From Streptomyces griseorubiginosus (lineage in GTDB: Bacteria; Actinomycetota; Actinomycetes; Streptomycetales; Streptomycetaceae): a stretch of 32,324 bases of DNA. Location: assembly GCF_017614965.1 (NCBI RefSeq), contig NZ_WVUG01000073.1, positions 1 to 32,324 on the forward strand, written 5' to 3'. How positions within the stretch are numbered: the stretch's first letter is position 1; each line of letters opens with the position of its first letter. Under the pieces are notes generated by a model. That model saw only the letters and a list, made by a program, of their open reading frames with translations, had not been told where the DNA came from and did not search any database. Made by a program: the position numbers and the translations under genes. Positions 1 to 8,118 of this stretch are shown one piece after another.

Positions 1-2523
1 CCCCAACCCCCCGGCAACCTCCGGGCCCGGCTCACCTCCTTCGTCGGGCGGGAAGCCGACATCGAGGCCATCCGGGGAGACCTCGGTGCGGCTCGGCTGG
101 TCACGTTGCTCGGGCCCGGTGGGGCCGGGAAGACGCGGTTGTCGCAGGAGGCCGCCGAGGCCGTGGGGGACGGTGCGCGGGACGGGGTGTGGCTGGCGGA
201 GCTCGCTCCCGTCGACCACCCGGACGCCGTACCGGAGGCCGTGCTGACCGCCGTGGGCGCCCGGGAGACCGTGCTCTACGGCGCCGGCGCCGAGGCCATG
301 CGGGCGGCCGGGAACGACCGGCACGACGACCCGGTGGAGCGACTGGCCGAGCACTGCGGCAGGCGGCGGATGCTGATCGTCCTCGACAACTGCGAGCACG
401 TCGTCGAGGCCGCCGCGCGGCTGGTGGAGGAGCTGCTGGAGCGCTGCCCCGAGCTGACGGTACTGGCGACCAGCCGCGAACCCCTCGGCGTACCGGGCGA
501 GTTGCTGCGCCCGGTGGAGCCGCTGCCCGAGCCTGTCGCGCTGCGGCTGTTCGCCGACCGGGGAGCGGCCGCACGGCCGGGGTTCCGGGTCGAGGACGAT
601 CCCGCGGCGTGCGCCGAGATCTGCCGGCGGCTGGACGGACTGCCCCTCGCCATCGAGCTCGCGGCTGCCCGGCTGCGGATGTTGACACCACGTCAGATCG
701 CGGACCGGCTGGACGACCGCTTCCGGCTGCTGACCTCCGGCAGCCGTACCGTGCTGCCCCGCCAGCAGACCCTGCGGGCGGTCGTCGACTGGTCCTGGGA
801 CCTGCTCGACGAGGAGGAGCGGGACGCGCTGCGGCGGCTGTCCGTCTTCGCCGGCGGCTGTGACCTCGCGGCCGCGGAGGCCGTCTGCGGACCCTCCGCC
901 CTGGACGTGCTCGGCTCGCTCGTCGACAAGTCCCTTGTGGTCGCCGCCCCTTCGGGCGACGGCGGTATGCGCTACCGGCTCCTGGAGACCGTCGCCGAGT
1001 ACGCCGGCGAGCGGCTCGACGAGGTGGGCCGGCGCACGGAGACCGAGCGCGCCCATCTGACGTACTACCGCGAACTCGCCCGCAGAACCGACCCGTTGCT
1101 GCGCGGCCCCGGACAGCTCGCCGCCATCGCCCTGCTGGAGCGCGAGTACGAGAACCTGCGCACCGCCCTGCGGCACGCGGTCGCCGAACGCGACGAGCAG
1201 GAGGGCCTGTGCCTCGTCCTGTCGCTGGCCTGGTACTGGCAGATGAGGGACGCGCGCATCGAGGCCCGCAACTGGTGCGCCGAGGTCATGGCCCTGGGCC
1301 CCGACCCCTTCGCCGCCCCCGTCCGGCGCGCCGTGCCCGTCTGGCAGCGCTGCAGCGAGGTCCCGCCGCCGTACACCGGCGACCTCCTCGACGAGGCCCG
1401 GCGCGGTGTCCATCTCGCCCATCTGGCCTGTATGGACACCGAGTTGGAGGCCTGGGAGACCCCGGCGGCGAAGGAGAAGCTGCGGATCATCAGCGAGGTG
1501 TACGAGCCCGGCATGCCGCAGACCTGCCATTCCCCCGGCCTGGTCTGGTTCTTCGCGGTGATGCTGTCCGGCAGTGTGGAGCGGCTGCCGGTGATCCTGG
1601 ACGCCTGCGTCGAGACCTGCCGGGCCACCCCGGGCATGGAGTGGGACCTCGCCGCCGTGCTGCAGATGCGCGCCAACCTCCTCGCCAACCGCAGTGACTG
1701 GGCGGGGGACGCGGCCCGCGACGCCGACGAGTCACTGGAGATCTACCGGAGGCTCGGCGACCTGTGGGGCACCGCCGAGGCGCTGTCCGCGCGCGGGGAG
1801 GCCCATGAACGCGTCGGCGAGTACCGTCTCGCCGCCGCCGACTACGAGGCCGCGATCGAGCAGGCCGAGCGCCTCGGCGCCCGCGCCCAGATGGCCGTAC
1901 TGGGCGCCAGGCTCGGCAGCGCGCTCATGGAGGCCGGCGAGACCGAGCGGGGCGAGCGGATTCTGCGGGAGGTGATCGACAGTCAGGAGGGCTCGGGCAC
2001 CGAGGCCATGCCCGCCGCGCGGATGTTCCTCGCCGGACGCCTCGGCATGACGGGTCGCATCCCGGAGGCGCGCGAGCAACTGCGGCGGCTGCGCGAGGAG
2101 TTCAAGGTCGCGCACTTCGTCGTCTTCGAAGCGTTCATCCTCGGTTCCGAGGCCTGGATCGAGGCGCTCGACGGCAACTACGAGCTCTCGCTGGACCTGA
2201 CCCGGCAGTGCCTGGAACGGGCCGCCGACCCGCTGACCGTGGCCATCGCCCCGCACATGAACCCGCTGTACCTGGCCCTCTCCGCGATAGGCCTCGCCGA
2301 GACCGACGGCGGCCGCCGGGCCCGGGACGGCGCCCGCGCCCTGGGCGCGGCCGAGGCGTCCCTGCCGCCGAGCCATGTGGCGACGCGCCTGGAGCGCGAG
2401 GTGTACGAGCGGGCCCGACGGCACACCCGCGCGGTGCTCGGCGACGCGGAGTACGAGGCCGCGTACGCCGAGGGCGGCGGCCTCTCCCTCGTGGAGGCCA
2501 CCGCCCTGGTCCGGGACGACTGA
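1..2523 (+). CDS. AfsR/SARP-like STAND ATPase transcriptional regulator (5' end missing)
   Basis: The reading frame is open from base 1, so the gene starts upstream of the window; 840 codons are visible. The visible part begins in the linker before an NB-ARC/STAND ATPase: Walker A GPGGAGKT at visible residues 38-45, Walker B-like LIVLDNCEH at about 124-132, the LATSREPLGVPGE motif at about 155-167 and GLPLAIELAAARL at about 211-223. The second half is helical and TPR-like (for example GEAHERVGEYRLAAADYEAAIEQ near residue 600). Family knowledge: in Streptomyces this ATPase plus TPR arrangement normally follows an N-terminal winged-helix and BTAD domain (AfsR, SARP-type activators), which would lie off-window. 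Such proteins sense an unknown ligand and switch transcription. The target is unknown; the adjacent exporter genes converge on it, so co-transcription is not expected. LuxR-type LAL regulators share the ATPase, but no C-terminal LuxR HTH is present here. Confidence 0.85.
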   Translation, partial: PQPPGNLRARLTSFVGREADIEAIRGDLGAARLVTLLGPGGAGKTRLSQEAAEAVGDGARDGVWLAELAPVDHPDAVPEAVLTAVGARETVLYGAGAEAMRAAGNDRHDDPVERLAEHCGRRRMLIVLDNCEHVVEAAARLVEELLERCPELTVLATSREPLGVPGELLRPVEPLPEPVALRLFADRGAAARPGFRVEDDPAACAEICRRLDGLPLAIELAAARLRMLTPRQIADRLDDRFRLLTSGSRTVLPRQQTLRAVVDWSWDLLDEEERDALRRLSVFAGGCDLAAAEAVCGPSALDVLGSLVDKSLVVAAPSGDGGMRYRLLETVAEYAGERLDEVGRRTETERAHLTYYRELARRTDPLLRGPGQLAAIALLEREYENLRTALRHAVAERDEQEGLCLVLSLAWYWQMRDARIEARNWCAEVMALGPDPFAAPVRRAVPVWQRCSEVPPPYTGDLLDEARRGVHLAHLACMDTELEAWETPAAKEKLRIISEVYEPGMPQTCHSPGLVWFFAVMLSGSVERLPVILDACVETCRATPGMEWDLAAVLQMRANLLANRSDWAGDAARDADESLEIYRRLGDLWGTAEALSARGEAHERVGEYRLAAADYEAAIEQAERLGARAQMAVLGARLGSALMEAGETERGERILREVIDSQEGSGTEAMPAARMFLAGRLGMTGRIPEAREQLRRLREEFKVAHFVVFEAFILGSEAWIEALDGNYELSLDLTRQCLERAADPLTVAIAPHMNPLYLALSAIGLAETDGGRRARDGARALGAAEASLPPSHVATRLEREVYERARRHTRAVLGDAEYEAAYAEGGGLSLVEATALVRDD

Positions 2524-2526
2524 ACG

Positions 2527-3342
2527 TCAGCTCTTGGTGCGGAACTTGTGGATCGCGTACGGCGCGGCGATCGCCGTGATCGCCACCGACCAGCCCAGCG
2601 TCACCCACAGGTCGTGCGCGACCGGGCCGCCCACCATCAGTCCGCGCGCCGCGTCGGCGAGGGTGGAGAGCGGGTTGTAGTCGGTGAAGGTCTGCAGCCA
2701 GCCCGGCATGGAATTCGTCGGCGCGAAGATCGACGAGCCGAACTGCAGCGGGAACAGCACCAGGAAGCCCATCGCCTGCACGGACTGGGCGTTCTTCAGG
2801 ATCACGCCGAGGGTGAGGAACACCCACATGATCGACGAGGCGAACACCGCGGACAGGCCCACGGCCGCCAGCAGACCGCCCCAGTGGTGGATGTGGAAGC
2901 CGACGAGCACGGCGACGATCATCAGCACGGTCGTCGCGAACAGCATCCGCAGCAGTTCCACCGTGATCTTGGCGAAGAGCACGGAGCCGCGCCCGATCGG
3001 CAGGGACCGGAAGCGGTCCATGACACCGGAGTTGAAGTCCTGGCTGAAGCCGGTGCCGACACCCTGGGAGAGCGTCATGCTCATCATCGCGATCATGCCC
3101 GGGATGACGTACTGCACGTACCCGTCCTGACCGCCGCCCAGCGCCAGTCCGATCGAGCCGCCGAAGACGTACACGAACAGCAGGGTGAAGACGACGGGCA
3201 TCAGCAGCGCGTCGAACATCGACTCGGGATCCTGCCGGATCCACAGCAGGTTGCGGCGGATCAGGGCGCCGGTGTGGCGCAGGTGGCCACGCAGTGGGAT
3301 GCGGGCGTCGGACGCGGTGGCGGTGACGGTGGCGGCGCTCAT
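2527..3342 (-). CDS. ABC-2 type exporter permease, DrrB-like
   Basis: A 271-aa membrane protein starting at the ATG that overlaps the stop of the upstream ATPase gene (ATGA), the usual sign of translational coupling. The N-terminal cytoplasmic helix (LIRRNLLWIRQDPESMFDALLMPV) and the segment GVGTGFSQDFNSGVMDRFRSLPI between TM2 and TM3 are typical of the daunorubicin-resistance DrrB / ABC2_membrane family. About six hydrophobic segments follow the pattern of that family, and the end KFRTKS is cytoplasmic. It should form the membrane channel with the ATPase encoded immediately upstream. The substrate cannot be read from sequence; family members export antibiotics, lipids or polyketides. Its stop codon is 3 nt from the stop of the converging regulator gene, so there is no room for a conventional terminator between them. 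Confidence 0.9.
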   Translation of the reverse strand: MSAATVTATASDARIPLRGHLRHTGALIRRNLLWIRQDPESMFDALLMPVVFTLLFVYVFGGSIGLALGGGQDGYVQYVIPGMIAMMSMTLSQGVGTGFSQDFNSGVMDRFRSLPIGRGSVLFAKITVELLRMLFATTVLMIVAVLVGFHIHHWGGLLAAVGLSAVFASSIMWVFLTLGVILKNAQSVQAMGFLVLFPLQFGSSIFAPTNSMPGWLQTFTDYNPLSTLADAARGLMVGGPVAHDLWVTLGWSVAITAIAAPYAIHKFRTKS

Positions 3343-4364
3343 ACGGCGACCTCCTCGCGGGTGTCGGCGGGCACGGTGTCCTGCGGGGCGCCGGCGCGGT
3401 GGCCGGTGAGGGAGAGGAACACCTCGTCCAGGCTGGGCAGTTCGGTGGTGATGGAGGAGAGGGTGATGCCGCGGGCGGTCACGGCCGAGACCACGGCGGT
3501 CAGCTGCTCGTCGCTGAGGACCGGGACGAGGACGGTACCGCTGTCGGCGTCGACGGTCGTGGTCGCGAGGCCGGTGATGCCGAGCTCGTCGAGGGCGGCG
3601 GCGAGCGGCCGCAGCTGCACCGGATCGGCGGGCCGCACCCGCAGCGTCCGGCCGCCGACCTTCGCCTTCAGCTCCTCGATGCCACCGCCGGCGATGACCT
3701 TGCCCCGGTCGACGACGGTCAGCTCGGAGGCGAGCTGCTCGGCCTCCTCCATGTACTGGGTGGTGAGCAGGACGGTCACGCCGTCGCCGACCATGGCCTT
3801 GACCTCGTCCCAGACCTCGTTGCGGGTGCGGGGGTCGAGTCCGGTCGTCGGCTCGTCCAGGAACAGCACCTGGGGCCGGCCGATCATGGAGGCGGCGAGG
3901 TCGAGCCGGCGCCGCATACCGCCGGAGTAGGTGCTCGCGGGCCGCTTGGCGGCGTCCGTCAGCGAGAACCGCTCCAGCAGCTCGTCGGCGCGGGCGCGGG
4001 CGTCCTTGCGGGGCAGGTCGAGCAGGCGCCCGATCATGTAGAGGTTCTCCCAGCCAGGGAGCTTCTCGTCGACGGAGGCGTACTGTCCGGTCAGCCCTAT
4101 GACCCGGCGCAGCTGGCGGGGCTGGCGCAGTACGTCGTACCCGGCGACCGTCGCCTGACCGGCGTCGGGGCTCAGCAGGGTGGACAGAATCCGCACGAGG
4201 GTGGTCTTGCCGGCGCCGTTCGGACCGAGGACACCCATCACGGTGCCCTCGCGCACGTCCAGGTCGACCCCGTCCAGCGCCTTGGTCTCGCCGTAGTGCT
4301 TGACCATCCCCCGTACGGTGACGGCGTTCTCGCCGCCGCTGGAGTTCTTGTCGATTCGTGTCAT
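3339..4364 (-). CDS. ABC exporter ATP-binding protein, DrrA-like
   Basis: A 341-aa ATPase with Walker A GPNGAGKT at residues 47-54, signature YSGGMRRRLDLA, Walker B VLFLDEPTTGLD and the H-loop region TQYMEEAE. The C-terminal extension after about residue 230 (LSSITTELPSLDEVFLSLTGH) is the DUF4162-like tail characteristic of DrrA-type exporters. It energises the permease encoded next to it; the two genes overlap by 4 nt. The start ATG at 4364 has no clear Shine-Dalgarno sequence (upstream reads CCGTTCTCGGC), so the start is less certain than the rest. Three TGTAGG direct repeats lie 24-71 nt upstream and may be its regulatory site. Family knowledge supports drug or lipid export; the actual substrate is unknown. 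Confidence 0.92.
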   Translation of the reverse strand: MTRIDKNSSGGENAVTVRGMVKHYGETKALDGVDLDVREGTVMGVLGPNGAGKTTLVRILSTLLSPDAGQATVAGYDVLRQPRQLRRVIGLTGQYASVDEKLPGWENLYMIGRLLDLPRKDARARADELLERFSLTDAAKRPASTYSGGMRRRLDLAASMIGRPQVLFLDEPTTGLDPRTRNEVWDEVKAMVGDGVTVLLTTQYMEEAEQLASELTVVDRGKVIAGGGIEELKAKVGGRTLRVRPADPVQLRPLAAALDELGITGLATTTVDADSGTVLVPVLSDEQLTAVVSAVTARGITLSSITTELPSLDEVFLSLTGHRAGAPQDTVPADTREEVAV

Positions 4365-4387
4365 GCCGAGAACGGTGCCAGCCCCGG

Positions 4388-4435
4388 CCTACAAACCACC
4401 GACACATCACCTACAGCCCCGTGCCGGTGCCTACA
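4388..4435 (-). promoter_or_regulatory. Three direct TGTAGG repeats upstream of the ABC exporter
   Basis: Read on the minus strand, TGTAGG occurs three times (plus-strand CCTACA at 4388-4393, 4410-4415 and 4430-4435), spaced 22 and 20 nt, close to two helical turns. The array sits in the 175-nt gap directly upstream of the DrrA-like start. Direct repeats on one face of the helix suit a response regulator or another oligomeric activator. This is inference from spacing only; no binding protein is recognised. Confidence 0.35.
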
Positions 4436-4451
4436 CCGCGCCGACAAAGCA

Positions 4452-4485
4452 GCAGCCCGCCGACGGGGGAAGATCGGCGGGCTGC
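4452..4485 (-). terminator. panB: Hairpin terminator downstream of panB
   Basis: A perfect 12-bp inverted repeat, GCAGCCCGCCGA at 4452-4463 and TCGGCGGGCTGC at 4474-4485, with a 10-nt loop. It lies 55 nt beyond the panB stop and before the ABC exporter promoter region, so it probably ends panB transcripts. There is no T-run, as is usual for Streptomyces terminators. Confidence 0.75.
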
Positions 4486-4539
4486 CTCTGTGCCGCTGTG
4501 GCTCTGGTGACGGAGTGCTCGTCGTGGCTCGTGCTTGTT

Positions 4540-5406
4540 TTAGTGGACGGAGTGCTCCTCGAGCGGGAAGGTGCCGCCGACGACGTCCTCCGCGAACTCC
4601 TTGGCCGCGTTGCCCATGACCTCGCGCAGGTTCGCGTACTGCTTGACGAACTTCGGGACCCGGCCGGACGTCAGCCCCAGCATGTCGGTCCACACCAGCA
4701 CCTGCGCGTCCGTCTCCGGACCCGCGCCGATACCGACCGTCGGGATGTGCAGCACCCGCGTCACCTCGGCCGCGAGCTCCGCCGGAACCAGCTCCAGGAC
4801 CACGGCGAAGGCGCCCGCGTCCTGCACGGCCTTGGCGTCCCGCAGCAGCTGCTGCGCCGCCTCCTCGCCGCGTCCCTGCACCCGGTAGCCCATCGCGTTC
4901 ACCGACTGCGGGGTCAGCCCGATGTGGGCCATGACCGGGATCCCGGCCTCCACCAGCAGCCGGATCTGCTCGTGCGACCGCTCGCCGCCCTCCAGCTTGA
5001 CCGCCCCGACTCCGGCGTCCTTGACCAGCCGGGTCGCCGAGCGCAGCGCCTGCACCGGTCCCTCCTGGTAGGAGCCGAAGGGGAGGTCGCCGACGATCAG
5101 CGCGCGCTGCGTGCCGCGGACGACGGCCGCCGACAGCATGGTCATCTCGTCCAGTGTGACGGGCACGGTCGTCTCGTACCCCAGATGGCAGTTGCCCGCC
5201 GAGTCGCCGACCAGGATCACCGGGATACCGGCCTCGTCGAAGACGGACGCGGTCATCGCGTCGTAGGCGGTGAGCATGGGCCACTTCTCGCCGCGTTCCT
5301 TGGCGAGGGCGATGTCGCGAACGGTGATACGGCGGGTGCCCTTGCCCCCGTACAGCGCCTTGCTGCCGTCGGAGGGCTTCGCGTGGGCAGCCGAAAGCTG
5401 CGTCAT
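4540..5406 (-). CDS. panB: 3-methyl-2-oxobutanoate hydroxymethyltransferase (ketopantoate hydroxymethyltransferase)
   Basis: PanB transfers a hydroxymethyl group from 5,10-methylenetetrahydrofolate to 2-oxoisovalerate, giving ketopantoate for pantothenate and coenzyme A; it is cytoplasmic and Mg2+ dependent. Family motifs are clear: LTAYDAMTASVFDEAGIP, the metal-binding VGDSAGNCHLGY, KLEGG, PVMAHIGLTPQ, LELVPAELA (catalytic Glu region) and TVGIGAG. The C-terminus EEHSVH closes a protein of 288 aa, normal for the family. I chose the ATG at 5406 (MTQLSAAH) because AAGGAG lies 8 nt upstream; the in-frame ATG at 5427 has only a weak site. It is transcribed alone, with a hairpin behind it and the divergent exporter promoter in front. 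Confidence 0.96.
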   Translation of the reverse strand: MTQLSAAHAKPSDGSKALYGGKGTRRITVRDIALAKERGEKWPMLTAYDAMTASVFDEAGIPVILVGDSAGNCHLGYETTVPVTLDEMTMLSAAVVRGTQRALIVGDLPFGSYQEGPVQALRSATRLVKDAGVGAVKLEGGERSHEQIRLLVEAGIPVMAHIGLTPQSVNAMGYRVQGRGEEAAQQLLRDAKAVQDAGAFAVVLELVPAELAAEVTRVLHIPTVGIGAGPETDAQVLVWTDMLGLTSGRVPKFVKQYANLREVMGNAAKEFAEDVVGGTFPLEEHSVH

Positions 5407-5580
5407 TGCAACGGCTCCTTCAGTCATCTCGAGGCGCCCTGCCGGCGTCCCCGGATCACCCCCATGGTGGCACTTCGTGCCGGGGAGGGCCAGAGGTCCC
5501 CCGAGGGACCCCGGTCACGCGACGCGAGGGCCACTCGTACGAGGCTCGAGGGCCGCTCGCGTAAGGATGGAGTAAAAACA

Positions 5581-5611
5581 ATTCCGATACGAGACGGTGC
5601 CGTATCGGAAT
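5581..5611. promoter_or_regulatory. Palindromic operator, probable TetR site, before the DHA2 exporter
   Basis: A perfect 11-bp inverted repeat, ATTCCGATACG (5581-5591) and CGTATCGGAAT (5601-5611), separated by 9 nt. It ends 28 nt before the chosen exporter start and overlaps the expected -35 region. A TetR gene follows the exporter, so local autoregulated repression is the simplest reading. Confidence 0.75.
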
Positions 5612-5626
5612 GGCGCTGGACATGCC

Positions 5627-5632
5627 TAGTCT
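5627..5632 (+). promoter_or_regulatory. -10 hexamer TAGTCT, probable leaderless promoter
   Basis: TAGTCT fits the Streptomyces TAGNNT type of -10 element. It ends 7 nt before the ATG at 5640, which would place the transcript start at or beside the start codon. No convincing -35 is seen; that region is occupied by the palindrome. Confidence 0.5.
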
Positions 5633-5639
5633 GGACCAC

Positions 5640-7229
5640 ATGACCTCCGCACCTGCCCCTGCCACCCGGATACCCGAAGCCGTGCACCGGCGCCGCTGGG
5701 CGATCCTCGGCGTTCTGATGCTGAGCCTGCTGATCGTGGTGCTCGACAACTCCATCCTGAACGTCGCCATCAAGACGATCTCCACCCCGGCCCCCACGGG
5801 CCTGGGCGCCACGCAGAGCGAGCTGGAGTGGGCGATCAACGCCTACACGCTCGTCTTCGCCGGCCTGCTGTTCACCTCCGGCCTCATCGGCGACCGGGTG
5901 GGCCGCAAGAAGGTGCTGCTCGGCGGTCTCGTCGTGTTCGGCGCCGGCTCAGCGCTGGCCGCCGAGTCCGGCTCCCCGACCCAGCTCATCGCCTTCCGGG
6001 CGCTGATGGCCCTCGGTGCCGCCTTCGTGATGCCGGCCACCCTCGCGGTCCTGATGAACGTCTTCGAGCGCGAGGAGCAGCCCAAGGCCATCGGCATCTG
6101 GGCCGGCGGCGTGGGCCTCGCCATCGCCATCGGCCCGATCACCGGCGGTCTGCTCCTGGACCACTTCTGGTGGGGATCGGTCTTCCTGATCAACGTCCCG
6201 ATCGTGATCCTCGCCCTGGTCCTGATGGTCTGGCTGGTGCCCGACTCCCGCGACCCCAGGCCCGGCCGGCTCGACCCGATCGGCGTCGTGCTGTCCGTCG
6301 TCGGCCTGGTCCTGCTGGTGTACGGCATCATCAAGGGCGGCCAGCTCGCCGACTTCACCGACCCCCAGGTGCTGTCGACCATCGTCGCCGGTCTCCTCGT
6401 GCTCGCCGTGTTCGTGGTCTTCGAGAAGCGCAGCGACCACCCCTCGCTCGACGTCACGTACTTCAAGAACAAGGTGTTCTCGGCCGCCATGGCCGCCATC
6501 GCGCTGGTCTTCTTCGCGCTGATGGGCGTGACGTTCTTCGCCGTCTTCTACACCCAGAGCGTGCGCGGCTACTCGCCGCTGCAGTCCGGTCTGCTGATGC
6601 TGCCGCTGGCCGCGGCGCAGCTGATCTTCGCGCCGCGCGCACGGCTGCTCGTCGACCGGTTCGGCAACAAGGTCACCACCGGCGGTGGTCTGGTACTGCT
6701 CGCGGGCATGCTCGCCGCGTTCGCGGGCTTCGAGGCGGACACCCCCATCTGGGTGCTGGAGGTCGTCTTCTTCCTCATGGGCACCGGCATGGCGCACGTG
6801 ATGACCCCGACCAGCGTGGTCATCATGCAGGCCCTGCCGCGCGAGAAGGCCGGTTCCGCCTCCGCGCTGAGCAACACCTTCCGCCAGGTCGGCGGCGCCC
6901 TCGGCATCGCCGTCCTCGGGTCGGTGCTGTCCACCGCTTACCGCAACGGCATCGAGGGCAAGCTCGGCCTCCTCCCGCCAGGACTGCGGGACACCGCCGC
7001 GGAGTCCATCGAGGCCACCCTCGGCGTCGCCGCGAAGCTCGGTCCCCGCGGCAAGTCGCTGGTCACCCCGGCCAACGACGCCTTCCTGCACGCCATGCAC
7101 GTCACCGCCCTGTGCGGCACCGTCGTCGCGCTGCTCGGCGCGGTGGTGGCGTTCTGGTTCCTGCCGGGCAAGCCCCCGGCGCGTCAGAAGGGCGAGGAGC
7201 AGCAGGAGTTGGTGGCCGCGGCGGAATAG
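5640..7229 (+). CDS. MFS drug exporter, DHA2 (14-TM, EmrB/QacA) family
   Basis: A proton-driven efflux protein of 529 aa from this start. After a short N-terminus (VHRRRWAILGVLMLSLL) comes VLDNSILNVAIKTI, the DHA2 TM1 motif; the motif-A loop GDRVGRKKVLLGG follows TM2, and the motif-C-like region of TM5 reads GGVGLAIAIGPITGGLLLDHFWW. About 14 membrane segments are predicted by eye. The start at 5640 (MTSAPAP) is preferred over in-frame ATGs at 5610 and 5622: 5610 lies inside the palindromic operator, and TAGTCT sits 7 nt before 5640. The TetR gene 64 nt downstream is the probable repressor. Substrate unknown; dyes, antibiotics or secondary metabolites are typical for the family. Confidence 0.92.
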   Translation: MTSAPAPATRIPEAVHRRRWAILGVLMLSLLIVVLDNSILNVAIKTISTPAPTGLGATQSELEWAINAYTLVFAGLLFTSGLIGDRVGRKKVLLGGLVVFGAGSALAAESGSPTQLIAFRALMALGAAFVMPATLAVLMNVFEREEQPKAIGIWAGGVGLAIAIGPITGGLLLDHFWWGSVFLINVPIVILALVLMVWLVPDSRDPRPGRLDPIGVVLSVVGLVLLVYGIIKGGQLADFTDPQVLSTIVAGLLVLAVFVVFEKRSDHPSLDVTYFKNKVFSAAMAAIALVFFALMGVTFFAVFYTQSVRGYSPLQSGLLMLPLAAAQLIFAPRARLLVDRFGNKVTTGGGLVLLAGMLAAFAGFEADTPIWVLEVVFFLMGTGMAHVMTPTSVVIMQALPREKAGSASALSNTFRQVGGALGIAVLGSVLSTAYRNGIEGKLGLLPPGLRDTAAESIEATLGVAAKLGPRGKSLVTPANDAFLHAMHVTALCGTVVALLGAVVAFWFLPGKPPARQKGEEQQELVAAAE

Positions 7230-7293
7230 CGTCTTCCGCCGCACCGGGGGGCAGCAGGGAGAATCGCTCCAGCACGACGAAGGGACGACACAC

Positions 7294-7923
7294 GTGAGCC
7301 TCGCCGACACTCCAGCCGCTCCCGGGGCCCCCGTCCGGGGACGCCCCCGCAGTGAGGCGGTCGAACGCGCCGTCATCGAGGGGGTCATGAAGCTCCTGGA
7401 GGACGGCGTCCCGCTCGCCGAGCTCTCCATCGAGCGCATCGCGCGGACCGCCGGGGTCGGCAAGGCCACCATCTACCGCCGCTGGAGCGGCAAGGAGGAG
7501 CTGTTCGTCGACGTCGTCCGCAGCGCCGAGCCCCCCGGTCCCCAGCTGCCGGGCACCTCCATGCGCGACGACCTGGTGGCCCTGCTGGAGCAGCTGCGCC
7601 AACGCGGCCTGATGACCCGCTCCTCGGCCATCCTGCACAACGTGCACGCCCAGATGAAGAGCAGCCCCAAGATATGGGCCGCCTACCACGCCACGGTCGT
7701 CAGGCCGCGCCGCGAACTGCAGATCTCCATCCTGCGCCGCGGCCAGGCCGACGGCGAACTGCGCACCGACCTGGACGTCGAACTGCTGAACGACATGTTC
7801 GTCGGCCCGATGCTCTTCCGGACCCTGATGCGCCCGGACGCCGACCTGCCCGACGGCCTGTCGGAGCAGATCGTCGACACCCTGCTCGAAGGACTACGGC
7901 CCGTCAGTTCACCGGCCGCGTAG
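7294..7923 (+). CDS. TetR-family transcriptional repressor
   Basis: A 209-aa regulator with a GTG start and GAAGGGA about 8 nt upstream. The N-terminal HTH spans roughly residues 25-70, with the recognition region RTAGVGKATIYRRWSGKEELFVDVV typical of TetR proteins. The C-terminal helical ligand-binding domain is diverse, as expected. It lies 64 nt behind the DHA2 exporter on the same strand, so the two are likely co-transcribed and the palindrome at 5581-5611 is its likely operator. By family knowledge an efflux substrate would bind it and release the DNA. The ligand cannot be predicted. Confidence 0.92.
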   Translation: MSLADTPAAPGAPVRGRPRSEAVERAVIEGVMKLLEDGVPLAELSIERIARTAGVGKATIYRRWSGKEELFVDVVRSAEPPGPQLPGTSMRDDLVALLEQLRQRGLMTRSSAILHNVHAQMKSSPKIWAAYHATVVRPRRELQISILRRGQADGELRTDLDVELLNDMFVGPMLFRTLMRPDADLPDGLSEQIVDTLLEGLRPVSSPAA

Positions 7924-7932
7924 CCCGAATGT

Positions 7933-7955
7933 GCGCGTTCCGTCACAGAACACGC
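7933..7955 (+). terminator. Weak hairpin after the TetR gene
   Basis: GCGCGTTC (7933-7940) pairs with GAACACGC (7948-7955) with one mismatch and a 7-nt loop, 10 nt past the TetR stop. Placement suits a terminator for the exporter-repressor unit, but the stem is modest. Confidence 0.35.
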
Positions 7956-8118
7956 TTACCGCCCGCCGATCCGGAACCCCTCGGACCGCCTTCCACGTCC
8001 CACTGCCCGTACGGCCGTCAGGGGACGGCGGAACGGAACCGATCATCCCCTAGGGTCTTAGGGACACCCCTTCGCGGGTGACGGATGGTGTGCACGGCAG
8101 GCAGTGAGGCGACACGGT

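Noticed and set aside
2527..4410. A single 627-codon minus frame spanning permease and ATPase genes
   Set aside because: Its first two thirds are an out-of-phase reading of the ATPase gene; the permease starts at the ATGA overlap at 3342.
1..5406. Part of an antibiotic biosynthetic cluster (AfsR-like regulator plus DrrAB exporter)
   Set aside because: No biosynthetic enzymes are present and panB and other core genes follow immediately; such regulators and exporters are common outside clusters.
5534..5550. Palindromes CTCGTACGAG and CTCGAG upstream of the DHA2 exporter as further operators
   Set aside because: Short GC-rich palindromes are expected by chance; only TACGAG is shared with the main operator.
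5949..7472. Long minus-strand frame opposite the DHA2 exporter and TetR genes
   Set aside because: Asp/Gly/His/Gln-rich complement of coding DNA, no motif or ribosome-binding site.
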